Assembly (NCBI GenBank): GCA_001777915.1
Contig: MFFN01000008.1
Location: forward strand, 62,001 to 126,000
DNA from: Candidatus Edwardsbacteria bacterium RifOxyA12_full_54_48
Lineage (GTDB): Bacteria > Edwardsbacteria > AC1 > EtOH8
Direction: 5' to 3'
Length of the DNA stretch: 64,000 bases
Made by a program: the position numbers and the translations under genes. Shown here one piece after another: positions 44,459-51,893 of the stretch. The notes under the pieces are model-generated. The model saw only the letters and a program-made list of their open reading frames with translations, ran no database searches and was not told the origin of the DNA. Numbering within the stretch: the first letter of the stretch is position 1; each line of letters opens with the position of its first letter.

Positions 44459-44592
44459 TTGAAATTGCCAACAATACAAGCGTAGGCGAATGATACCAAG
44501 CGATAGGCTTCCTCCTACGCTTTGGCTGCGGCGGATAAATTAGCCTATCGCTAAAACACAAAACCTGATAAAACCATTTATGAAATTTCTTC

Positions 44593-44621
44593 TTGATTTT
44601 GCCTGGGGCGGGGTGTATAGT
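44593..44621 (+). promoter_or_regulatory. Promoter of the CsgG/LpoB-like gene
   Basis: TTGATT, 17-base spacer, TATAGT. The spacer has the same TGGGGCGGGGTG as the promoter at 42657. Confidence 0.75.
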
Positions 44622-44655
44622 TGATACTGTAAACACTAAATATATCGGTGATGAA

Positions 44656-45861
44656 ATGAATCTTAAATATTTTGCCTTATTCATTTTTCTTATCGCCCAT
44701 GCCGCCCTGGCCGGACCCAGGCCCACCGTGGCCATCATGGATCTGCAATGCCAGGGCCTTTCTGCTGCCGATGCTGTCATAGTAACCGACCGCCTCCTCT
44801 CGGAGCTGGGCAAGGCCGGGACTTACGACATCGTAGAGCGCACCAAGCGCGATGAGATATTAAAAGAACAGGGTTTTACCATGACCGGGGCCTGCGACCA
44901 GACCAGCTGTCTGATCGAGGCCGGCAAGATGCTGTCGGCTTCCAAGATGGTGGGCGGCAGTATAGGCAAGTTCGGGCAGGCCTGGGTGGTGAATTTAAGG
45001 CTGGTGGACGTTACCACCGGAAAGATAGATAAGACGGTGGACCGGGATTTTAACGGGCCGCAGGAGAGCCTGCTACTTTTAATGCGGGAGGCGGCCGGGG
45101 AACTGGTGGACAAGGATATTTTATTGCCCGAGGAAAAAGCCCTGCTGGAAAAGGGGCGCAAGGACATTGAAAAGATAGAAACGGAATACGCCCAGTCTCA
45201 GCAACAAAACCAAACTTTTGAACAGGAAAAGATCTCCGAGGCCGAGGCCAGACGGCGGCAGGAGGAGGCATACAAGGCCAGGCTTTACGCCCAGAAACAG
45301 GAGGAGGAACGACGGATAAGGCTTAAGGCGCTGGAGAAGGAGAACGAACAGAAGAAAGGGGAATACCGGAAGCAGTTGAAGGAAAAGGCCAAGCAGGACG
45401 AAAAGGAACGCCGGGAACGGCTGATGGCCCTGGGCTACATTAAGCCCTACCGGGGCACGGCCAAGGCTTTTATGTGGTCGGGGGTTGGTTTGACCGCTGG
45501 GGCCGGAGTGCTGAAGATACTTGCCAATAAGGAATACGACAAATACCAAAGCGCGGAACTGACCGCCGATGCCGTGGAGGCCCGGGACAACACCGAGAAA
45601 TTAGACAAGTTTACTTATATAACGGCCGGCACGGCCGGGGCTTGTTTTCTTACTTCGGGGATTTTATATTTGGTTGGCAATAAAAAGCCGATGAGCCTGA
45701 CGGAAAATGGTCCGGAATTGGACCTATATTTTACTGACCGCCCCCTAACCCCCTCCCGTGAGGAGGGGGAACAGGAAGCCCCTTCCCTTGCGGGGAAGGG
45801 GGTGCCTGCACGCCGTAGCCTTTGCGAAGGCGTGGGGTTAGGTCTGACCTGGAGGTTTTAG
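44656..45861 (+). CDS. CsgG/LpoB-like periplasmic protein with coiled coil and in-frame repeat insertion
   Basis: 401 residues from ATG 44656, which gives a signal peptide ending near ALAGP; a longer frame overlaps the promoter. Residues 20-160 resemble the CsgG/LpoB/TolB-N fold (PTVAIMDLQCQGLSAADAVIVTDRLLSEL, YDIVERTKRDEILKEQGF). A charged coiled coil (about 175-260) and two short hydrophobic segments follow. The last 39 residues before GLTWRF come from an intergenic-type repeat inserted in frame at about 45734-45849. Function unknown. Confidence 0.75.
   Translation: MNLKYFALFIFLIAHAALAGPRPTVAIMDLQCQGLSAADAVIVTDRLLSELGKAGTYDIVERTKRDEILKEQGFTMTGACDQTSCLIEAGKMLSASKMVGGSIGKFGQAWVVNLRLVDVTTGKIDKTVDRDFNGPQESLLLLMREAAGELVDKDILLPEEKALLEKGRKDIEKIETEYAQSQQQNQTFEQEKISEAEARRRQEEAYKARLYAQKQEEERRIRLKALEKENEQKKGEYRKQLKEKAKQDEKERRERLMALGYIKPYRGTAKAFMWSGVGLTAGAGVLKILANKEYDKYQSAELTADAVEARDNTEKLDKFTYITAGTAGACFLTSGILYLVGNKKPMSLTENGPELDLYFTDRPLTPSREEGEQEAPSLAGKGVPARRSLCEGVGLGLTWRF
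45734..45849. repeat. MITE-like repeat inside a coding sequence
   Basis: CCTAACCCC near the left end and GGGGTTAGG near the right are perfect inverted ends, flanking two hairpins (CCCCCTCCC/GGAGGGGG and CCCCTTCCC/GGGAAGGGG) and the fourth 24-base palindrome (45810-45833). It is translated as part of the CsgG/LpoB-like protein. Confidence 0.8.
45810..45833. repeat. 24-base palindromic repeat, copy 4 (within CDS)
   Basis: Core GCCGTAGC ... GCGAAGGC with tips AC/GT; same family as copies at 1650, 42567, 44435 and 49329. Confidence 0.75.
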
Positions 45862-45863
45862 CA

Positions 45864-47177
45864 ATGAAAAAATATATTGCCCAATTATCTGTTATCTGTG
45901 TGCTGTTATCTATTGTGGGTTGCGGGAGGAAGTGGAATAATCCAGTGGAATCTGCTGTGCCATTGCCGGGGGTGCCCGGTTTAATTTCACCTGCCAATAA
46001 TGCATGGATTTGGAATGCACAAGATACGATTACATTTACATGGTCTAAAGTTGATGGTGCGACAAAATATAAATTACGGCTGAGTAATTATTCAACCATA
46101 TCTGATTCATTTGTTGCAATTGAAATAGCGGACACGTTTTATAATTGGGTAGATACTAATAAGTTAGGTAAAATTTATTGGCAGGTAAAGGCGTGGAATC
46201 CGATCAATGAATGGAAACCAAGTTTAATAAATGTATTTGAAAAAGGTCCATATGTAATTGGAAAAACATTTACCACATATTATGGTGGAGAACCCAATTG
46301 CCAAATTATTTATAATAATTACACGTATTTTTTTTATAATACAGAAATTGCCATTTACGATATATCTAATTACAACACACCGCTCCATATAAAAAATGTT
46401 ATTTATCCCAGAGGTAATTCAACCGGGTTAAAGGCAATTTTAGCAAATAATTTGTTATATATACTTGTTGCTGGTGATGGTTTAAGCATTGCATCATTAA
46501 CAGATCCATTAAACCCAACAGAAATAGGCTATGTAACTAATTGTACACAAATAGATGTGCCAAGAAATATTGGCATTGCCGTTCGTGATACTATAGCGTA
46601 TGTTGCCAATTTCTATAATGGTCTATTTCTTATTAATATCAAAGACCCAAATAATCCAACCAATGTGTCTTCTTGCAATATTGGAAAATATTCATATGAT
46701 GTAACTATATCAGGTAATTATGCATATATAGCAAAACAAGATTCTGGAATAACTGTTGTTGATATTAGTGATCCAGTAATGCCCGTTGTTGTAAATAACA
46801 TTAGTTGTCCAAGAACAATATTTCACACTTTTGCGAATTCTAATATATTATATGCATCATATTATAAGTTCTCTTTAGCAAATCCAATATATCCCGAAAT
46901 AATGTTAGAAGACATTGCTTTCTGGTTTCACAAATTAAGAATGGGCGGGGGTATATTATTTGGCGGTATGTATGTTTATCAAGAGAATAATATTACTAAA
47001 ATTGCCGAGTGTGTTAAAATTAATGGTGATACTTTAGCAAGCTTTCCGGATTTTGATATTAACAGCAATTACCAGTATAGTTATGCCAGGTATTACAAAC
47101 AGGTCAGTGGTGGGCGACAAGATATTGGAAGTGGTGTTTGTGTTTTTAAAGTTGCGCCGTTTAGTGTTACTAAATAA
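45864..47177 (+). CDS. LVIVD/beta-propeller lipoprotein, AT-rich
   Basis: 437 residues. Lipoprotein signal ends at IVGCG (Cys20). An Ig/fibronectin-like segment (PGVPGLISPANNAWIWNAQDTITFTWSKVDGATKYKLRL) is followed by LVIVD-type blades (AYVANFYNGLFLINIKDPNNPTNVSS, AYIAKQDSGITVVDISDPVMPVVVNN). Surface or periplasmic; binding partner unknown. GGAGG at 45851-45855 lies in the end of the previous gene. Base composition is far more AT-rich than its neighbours, suggesting recent acquisition. Confidence 0.8.
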   Translation: MKKYIAQLSVICVLLSIVGCGRKWNNPVESAVPLPGVPGLISPANNAWIWNAQDTITFTWSKVDGATKYKLRLSNYSTISDSFVAIEIADTFYNWVDTNKLGKIYWQVKAWNPINEWKPSLINVFEKGPYVIGKTFTTYYGGEPNCQIIYNNYTYFFYNTEIAIYDISNYNTPLHIKNVIYPRGNSTGLKAILANNLLYILVAGDGLSIASLTDPLNPTEIGYVTNCTQIDVPRNIGIAVRDTIAYVANFYNGLFLINIKDPNNPTNVSSCNIGKYSYDVTISGNYAYIAKQDSGITVVDISDPVMPVVVNNISCPRTIFHTFANSNILYASYYKFSLANPIYPEIMLEDIAFWFHKLRMGGGILFGGMYVYQENNITKIAECVKINGDTLASFPDFDINSNYQYSYARYYKQVSGGRQDIGSGVCVFKVAPFSVTK

Positions 47178-47191
47178 GCATTAAGGATATA

Positions 47192-47707
47192 ATGAAAATG
47201 GAAAAAGATTTATATATTAGAATACTACAATTTGGAGATAAAAATCCGGAAGGTTTTAGTTATACCCAATTAATAAAGGAATGTAATATTAGAGACAAAG
47301 AGATTGACATTGTTGATAAATATTTTTCCCATGCTTATCATAACCCCTTTAAGGGCGCAAAGGGGGATCCGCCCCTTGAAACACCGTTTTTCTTATTATA
47401 TGCACCCGCAAACCTTGAAGGTAAATATAAAGACGAAAAAATAAAATATATTTTAACGATTGAGGCAAAGTTTAAATATATTGATTACCTTGAATTAACC
47501 GAAGCAATGAAAAATGCAAAAATAGCTACACGAATTGCCATTGCCTCAATATTAATTACTTTGGCTGTTTCAATATTCACAATATTTTTTAATAAAGTAG
47601 AAATAAAAAAGCCAATAGAGATTATAAATAACAATGAAGAATCGATAAAAAGCATCAATCAAAAATTAGATACTTTGATAATGCAGACAAGAACATATAA
47701 AAAGTAA
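47192..47707 (+). CDS. Unrecognised protein with one membrane helix, AT-rich
   Basis: 171 residues, not recognised. A soluble N-terminal part (MEKDLYIRILQFGDKNPEGFSYTQLIKE, winged-helix-like in appearance) to about residue 110, one membrane helix (IAIASILITLAVSIFTIFF, about 115-135), then a short helical tail. ATG 47192 or 47198 could start it. It shares the strong AT bias of the preceding gene and lies 14 bases after it, so the two probably arrived together. Confidence 0.65.
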   Translation: MKMEKDLYIRILQFGDKNPEGFSYTQLIKECNIRDKEIDIVDKYFSHAYHNPFKGAKGDPPLETPFFLLYAPANLEGKYKDEKIKYILTIEAKFKYIDYLELTEAMKNAKIATRIAIASILITLAVSIFTIFFNKVEIKKPIEIINNNEESIKSINQKLDTLIMQTRTYKK

Positions 47708-47756
47708 AAAGACATGGCTTGAATATAAAAATTTATTCGGTTATAATACACTCACG

Positions 47757-47778
47757 GTGCGGGTATTACTGCCCGCAC
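47757..47778 (+). terminator. Possible terminator after the AT-rich pair
   Basis: Stem GTGCGGG/CCCGCAC with an 8-base loop, followed by a loose T-rich stretch. Confidence 0.5.
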
Positions 47779-47882
47779 TAATTTATTTTAGCCCGCTAAA
47801 CACGCGAAAAGGCGCCAAAACATTTTAGTTTCTTTAGCGTATTTCGCGGGAAAGAATCCAACCCCTTCTCAGGAGAATCCAT

Positions 47883-49232
47883 TTGGACCGCACCCAGGAA
47901 CTGGGCCATACCCCGGTAGGCAAACTGCTGTGGAAATATTTTCTGCCGGCCATCATCGGCGTGCTGGCCAACACCCTGTACAACATCGTGGACCGGATAT
48001 ACATCGGGCGGGGGGTGGGGGCGCTGGCGCTGTCCGGCCTGTCGGTCACCTTTCCCATCATGATCATCGCCATGGCCTTCGGCATGCTGGTGGGCATGGG
48101 CTCGGCTTCATTGGTCTCCATCCGGCTGGGCCAGCAGAACAAGCCGGAGGCCGAGAAGATCCTGGGCAACGCCTTCACCTTGCTGATCGTCATCTCCTTC
48201 GGCATCACGGTGCTGGGGCTGGTCTTCCGGGACACCATTTTGTCCCTGTTCGGGGCCGGGCCGGACACTTTGGGCTACGCCAAGCAGTACATCACCATCA
48301 TCCTGTGGGGGAACATCTTTCAGGGGCTGGGCTTCGGGATGAACAACATGATCCGGGCCGAGGGCCACGCCAAGACCGCCATGTACACCATGCTGATCGG
48401 GGCGGTGGCCAACGCCCTGCTGGACCCTCTGTTCATCTTCGTTTTTAAGATGGGAGTGGCCGGGGCGGCCATCGCCACGGTGATCTCCATGGCCATCACC
48501 AGCGCCTGGGTGCTGCTGCACTTCACCGGGAACAAAAGCGGACTGCGGCTTAAGACCGCCAATCTGCGGCTGGAAAAGAAAATAGTGCTGGGGATCTTCT
48601 CCATCGGGATGGCGCCCTTCGCCATGCAACTGGCCGGCAGCGTCATCAACGCCCTGTTCAACATCCAGCTGATAAGATACGGCGGGGACCTGGCGGTGGG
48701 GGCCATGGGGATCATCAACAGCGTGGCCATGATGGTGGTGTTCTGCGTGATCGCCATCAACATGGCCTCCCAGCCCATCATCGGCTTCAACTACGGGGCC
48801 AAGCAATACCACAGGGTCAAGCGCACCCTCAAGCTGGCCCTGATCGCGGCCACCGGCATCACCGTAAGCGGTTGGCTGGCGGTGGAGATATTCCCCGGGG
48901 CCATCATTTCGCTGTTCAACACCAGCGATCCCGGACTGCTGGCCATAGGGGTCAGGGGGATGAGGATCCTGCTGTTCATGTTCCCGGTGGTGGGCTTCCA
49001 GGTGGTGGGCTCCAACTTCTTCCAGGCCATCGGCAAGGCCAGAATCTCCATGTTCCTCAACCTGCTGCGCCAGGTGATCGTGCTGATACCGATGGTGCTG
49101 ATCCTGCCGCCGCTTTTAAAGATCGACGGGGTGTGGCTGTCCGGGCCGCTGGCGGATTTAATCGCGGCCTCCATCACCGCGGTGATGATCCTGAGGGAGG
49201 TGAAAAAGCTGAACCGGAAAAGCGGTGCTTGA
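47883..49232 (+). CDS. MATE-family efflux transporter
   Basis: 449 residues with about 12 membrane segments, starting ELGHTPVGKLLWKYFLPAIIGVLANTLYNIVDRIYIG, the typical MATE opening, and a matching second half. It uses ion gradients to export drugs or metabolites. The start is TTG 47883, set by AGGAG at 47872-47876. It stands between repeat-rich gaps; the substrate is unknown. Confidence 0.92.
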   Translation: MDRTQELGHTPVGKLLWKYFLPAIIGVLANTLYNIVDRIYIGRGVGALALSGLSVTFPIMIIAMAFGMLVGMGSASLVSIRLGQQNKPEAEKILGNAFTLLIVISFGITVLGLVFRDTILSLFGAGPDTLGYAKQYITIILWGNIFQGLGFGMNNMIRAEGHAKTAMYTMLIGAVANALLDPLFIFVFKMGVAGAAIATVISMAITSAWVLLHFTGNKSGLRLKTANLRLEKKIVLGIFSIGMAPFAMQLAGSVINALFNIQLIRYGGDLAVGAMGIINSVAMMVVFCVIAINMASQPIIGFNYGAKQYHRVKRTLKLALIAATGITVSGWLAVEIFPGAIISLFNTSDPGLLAIGVRGMRILLFMFPVVGFQVVGSNFFQAIGKARISMFLNLLRQVIVLIPMVLILPPLLKIDGVWLSGPLADLIAASITAVMILREVKKLNRKSGA

Positions 49233-49464
49233 TAATTTACCGCGAAGACGCGAAGCCCACAAAGAAAAATTATAAAAATCTTGGCGCACTTGGCGCCTTC
49301 CGCTTACGCTTTATATCGGCTTCCTCGAGTGCCATAGCTACAGCGGAGGCACTGACGGTTCAAAAAGCAATTGCAATTAATATCAATAAGATCAGCGTTC
49401 ATCAGCGTTCTATACAGTTGCGTTCAATGAAAAGGCTGAACGGTAAAATTCGTTAAAATATAGT
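49233..49464. repeat. Repeat-rich gap after the MATE gene
   Basis: No gene. It contains CGCGAAGACGCGAAG / CTTGGCGCACTTGGCG inverted sequence, the fifth 24-base palindrome (49329-49352) and a doubled CAGCGTTCATCAGCGTTC motif near 49394-49411 that recurs near 50586. Confidence 0.6.
49329..49352. repeat. 24-base palindromic repeat, copy 5
   Basis: Arms GTGCCATAGCT and AGCGGAGGCAC. Confidence 0.75.
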
Positions 49465-49493
49465 TTGATTTTAGAAATGGCATCAACTATAAT
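49465..49493 (+). promoter_or_regulatory. Promoter of the outer-membrane barrel gene
   Basis: TTGATT, 17-base spacer, consensus TATAAT; transcription would start near 49500. Confidence 0.75.
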
Positions 49494-49506
49494 TAGCACA
49501 GTAAAT

Positions 49507-49534
49507 AGGGTCATTATTTAATTATAATGACCCT
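49507..49534. promoter_or_regulatory. Perfect hairpin in the 5' leader
   Basis: 11-bp stem AGGGTCATTAT/ATAATGACCCT with a 6-base loop, a few bases after the expected start point and followed by TTTCTATT. It could be an attenuator, an mRNA-stabilising hairpin or an operator. Confidence 0.65.
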
Positions 49535-49564
49535 TTCTATTGGCTGGTCAAACAGGAGAAGATA

Positions 49565-50554
49565 ATGAAGAAATTGGTGGTTATTCTTGTTGGATTATTT
49601 TGCGTCAATATTTCTACTGCCAGCGATGTCCGGGTAAAAGGGCTGGGGGGCAGCACCATCATCGAAGATTTAGAAAACGATATCTATGATAATCCGGCAT
49701 TAATGTCAGGCATGCAATATGATTTTGCGGCTTTGGGTTTCAGCAACAGTTTAACCAGCAACGAGACTTTCTATGTTCTTGACAGCATCTGCCAGTATTA
49801 TAAAACTTCCAGAAATTCACCAACGATAGATATAAAGGCTGGTTTGAATGACAGAAAGACAACTAATATTGCAATAAGTTATACCGAAAATATCAACATT
49901 AATGATTCCTCAAGAATCAACTATGGAATCATCAATCTTGGATTGGCACAAAAGGCAGGCAGGTTCGGCTACGGTTTCGGTTATGACCGATCATTCAATG
50001 TTAATAATAATTGGTATGGTGTCAAAGCCGGGATATCAAACATGGACAGCCTGAATAACCTGGCGTTTCTCGTAAATTATTATAAAAGAAATTATGGGGA
50101 GACATATCTTATAGAATTGAAATGGCGTTCCATTCGCAGCAAAAACAGGACCCTTTGTTTAAAAGGCGGGTTGAGCCAGCCTTTAGGACATCGCGGGAAT
50201 TATTTCCGTCTGGGGGTTGGTATGGCCTATTATCTAAGGCTATTAAGAACCAGAATAATATTTGATATTTACGAAGGTATTGATCTGGATATGAGCGAAT
50301 ATATTTCGCTTATTGGTGACGGGCATTTGGCATTAGAGACATATATATTATCCCCATGGACGGTACGTTGTGGAACGGATGGACCGGTGCTGGATCTGGG
50401 CACAACAGTTAAAATCAACGAAAAAATAAAAATCGAATATTCCTTTGAAACGGAAAACCACACAACTTATAAACGGGTAGATACTCTTTACGTTAATAAT
50501 AGAACCGAATCAAAAACCCAATGCCATTATTTAAAAGCCATTTACGCGTTTTAA
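49565..50554 (+). CDS. Outer-membrane beta-barrel, FadL/PorV-like N terminus
   Basis: 329 residues. Signal peptide to about STASD, then VRVKGLGGSTIIEDLENDIYDNPALMSGMQYD, which resembles the start of PorV/FadL-type barrels (LGGA...DDA...NPA). The rest is alternating strands ending YLKAIYAF, with a C-terminal Phe. AGGAG precedes the ATG. AT content is above the local average. It could be a T9SS-associated or transport barrel, but nothing specific shows this. Confidence 0.75.
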   Translation: MKKLVVILVGLFCVNISTASDVRVKGLGGSTIIEDLENDIYDNPALMSGMQYDFAALGFSNSLTSNETFYVLDSICQYYKTSRNSPTIDIKAGLNDRKTTNIAISYTENININDSSRINYGIINLGLAQKAGRFGYGFGYDRSFNVNNNWYGVKAGISNMDSLNNLAFLVNYYKRNYGETYLIELKWRSIRSKNRTLCLKGGLSQPLGHRGNYFRLGVGMAYYLRLLRTRIIFDIYEGIDLDMSEYISLIGDGHLALETYILSPWTVRCGTDGPVLDLGTTVKINEKIKIEYSFETENHTTYKRVDTLYVNNRTESKTQCHYLKAIYAF

Positions 50555-50603
50555 TAGGTTATTCTAATACTGAAACGATAAGATCTGCGTTCATCAGCGT
50601 CCG

Positions 50604-51383
50604 ATGAGAGTATTGACTGACAAGACCATCATCGAATCATTCCTGCGCCAAAACCCCGCCCTGCACCTCTATGAGCTGGGCGACCTGGACGATTTTTTCT
50701 TTCCCTACACCACTTGGTACGGTCATGAAGAAAACGGGGAGGTAAAATCCATTGCCTTGCTGTATAATGGTACCGAGCTGCCGGTCCTTTTGGCCCTGGA
50801 CCAGCCGGGATCCCCTTTCATGGAAGAGCTTCTGGCTCAGCTGGCCGGTGAATTGCCGGACAGGCTCTACTGTCATCTGACCCCGGGCCTGGAAGAGATC
50901 TTGAAAGAAAAATTTAGCTTAGAATCGCACGGCACCCACCATAAGATGGTGCTGTCCCGGCCGGAGGTTCTAAAAAATATCGATACTGCCGGGACCACGC
51001 CATTGGGTGCCTCCCACAGGGAAGAGATATCGGATTTCTACGCCGCCAGTTATCCCGACAACTGGTTCGATGCCCGGATGCTGGAGACCGGACAGTACTT
51101 CGGCCTGCGTAAAGAAGGCCGTCTGGCGAGCATCGCCGGGATTCACGTCTATTCGCAGCAGTACAAAGTGGCGGCGCTGGGGAACATCGCCACCTGGCCG
51201 GAACTGCGGGGCCAGGGGCTGGGGACAAAGGCCACCGCCGCGCTGTGCCAGAATCTTTTGCAGACGGTCGATGTCATCGGGCTCAACGTCAAGGCCGACA
51301 ATGCCGGGGCCATCAGATGCTACCGAAGGCTGGGCTTCGAGACCTGCGGGGAGTACGGGGAATTCATGGCCTACCGCACCTGA
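50604..51383 (+). CDS. GNAT-family N-acetyltransferase
   Basis: 259 residues; the second half is a GNAT fold with the acetyl-CoA loop TWPELRGQGLGTKATAALC and the C-terminal NVKADNAGAIRCYRRLGFETCGEYGEFMAY (FR47-like). The first half is a degenerate GNAT-like or substrate domain. Substrate unknown. No clear ribosome-binding site lies before ATG 50604. Confidence 0.85.
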   Translation: MRVLTDKTIIESFLRQNPALHLYELGDLDDFFFPYTTWYGHEENGEVKSIALLYNGTELPVLLALDQPGSPFMEELLAQLAGELPDRLYCHLTPGLEEILKEKFSLESHGTHHKMVLSRPEVLKNIDTAGTTPLGASHREEISDFYAASYPDNWFDARMLETGQYFGLRKEGRLASIAGIHVYSQQYKVAALGNIATWPELRGQGLGTKATAALCQNLLQTVDVIGLNVKADNAGAIRCYRRLGFETCGEYGEFMAYRT

Positions 51384-51534
51384 TCATAAGGCTTTACAAA
51401 AATATCCTTTCGGTGTATAATTATTTCTGATCAATTATAAGAACAGCCAAGACCCCCCATGCTAGCGGGGCCTTGGCCTTTCGGCGTTTACGGTTCGGGA
51501 ACGCTGCCCACGAAATACACGAAAAACACAAAAA

Positions 51535-51868
51535 ATTAACCAAGAATATTTTCACACAAAGCATGCACTGAGCTTGTCGAAGTGACACAGAGGCACAAAG
51601 AGGTAATCTTAATACCCAAGAAACCCGAAACGAACTCAGTGATCTTGGTGGCTTAGTGAGAGGTGGGTTGTTTCTCACACAAAGCATGCACTGAGCTTGT
51701 CGAAGCGACACAGGGACACGAAGGGTAATCTTAGTTCTGGTAATTACAAAATAATCTTGGTGCCTTAGTGGCTCAGTGAGAGGTTGGTTGTTTCTCACAC
51801 AAAGGCACAGAGGCGCAAAGTTTAAAATCATTATAATTAGTGGTCTTGGTGTCTTAGTGAGAGATTGA
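51535..51868. repeat. Tandem-like repeat tract upstream of mfd
   Basis: The gap 51384-51893 has no gene. Units of about 110-125 bases share CTTGGTG-CTTAGTGAGAGGT and TTTCTCACACAAAG ... ACAGAGGCACAAAG. Two units carry an extra palindrome CACTGAGCTTGTCGAAGTG (51561-51585 and 51685-51708); the third (51793-51820) lacks it and shows the empty site. Before the tract, near 51449-51484, is a CCAAGACCCCCC / GGGGCCTTGG imperfect inverted pair. Confidence 0.75.
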
Positions 51869-51893
51869 AATAAGTTTAATCACAAAATATAAT
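51865..51893 (+). promoter_or_regulatory. Promoter-like sequence abutting the mfd start
   Basis: TTGAAA, 17-base spacer, consensus TATAAT ending one base before ATG 51894. If used, the mRNA would start inside the frame. Confidence 0.5.

Noticed and set aside
47340-47390. Possible repeat insertion in the 171-residue AT-rich protein (NPFKGAKGDPPLE)
   Set aside because: The GC-rich palindromic stretch stands out in an AT-rich gene, but it is short and matches no other repeat in the window.
51535-51868. Possible CRISPR array
   Set aside because: Repeats are long, few, irregularly spaced and internally variable, with no unique spacers of fixed length and no cas genes.
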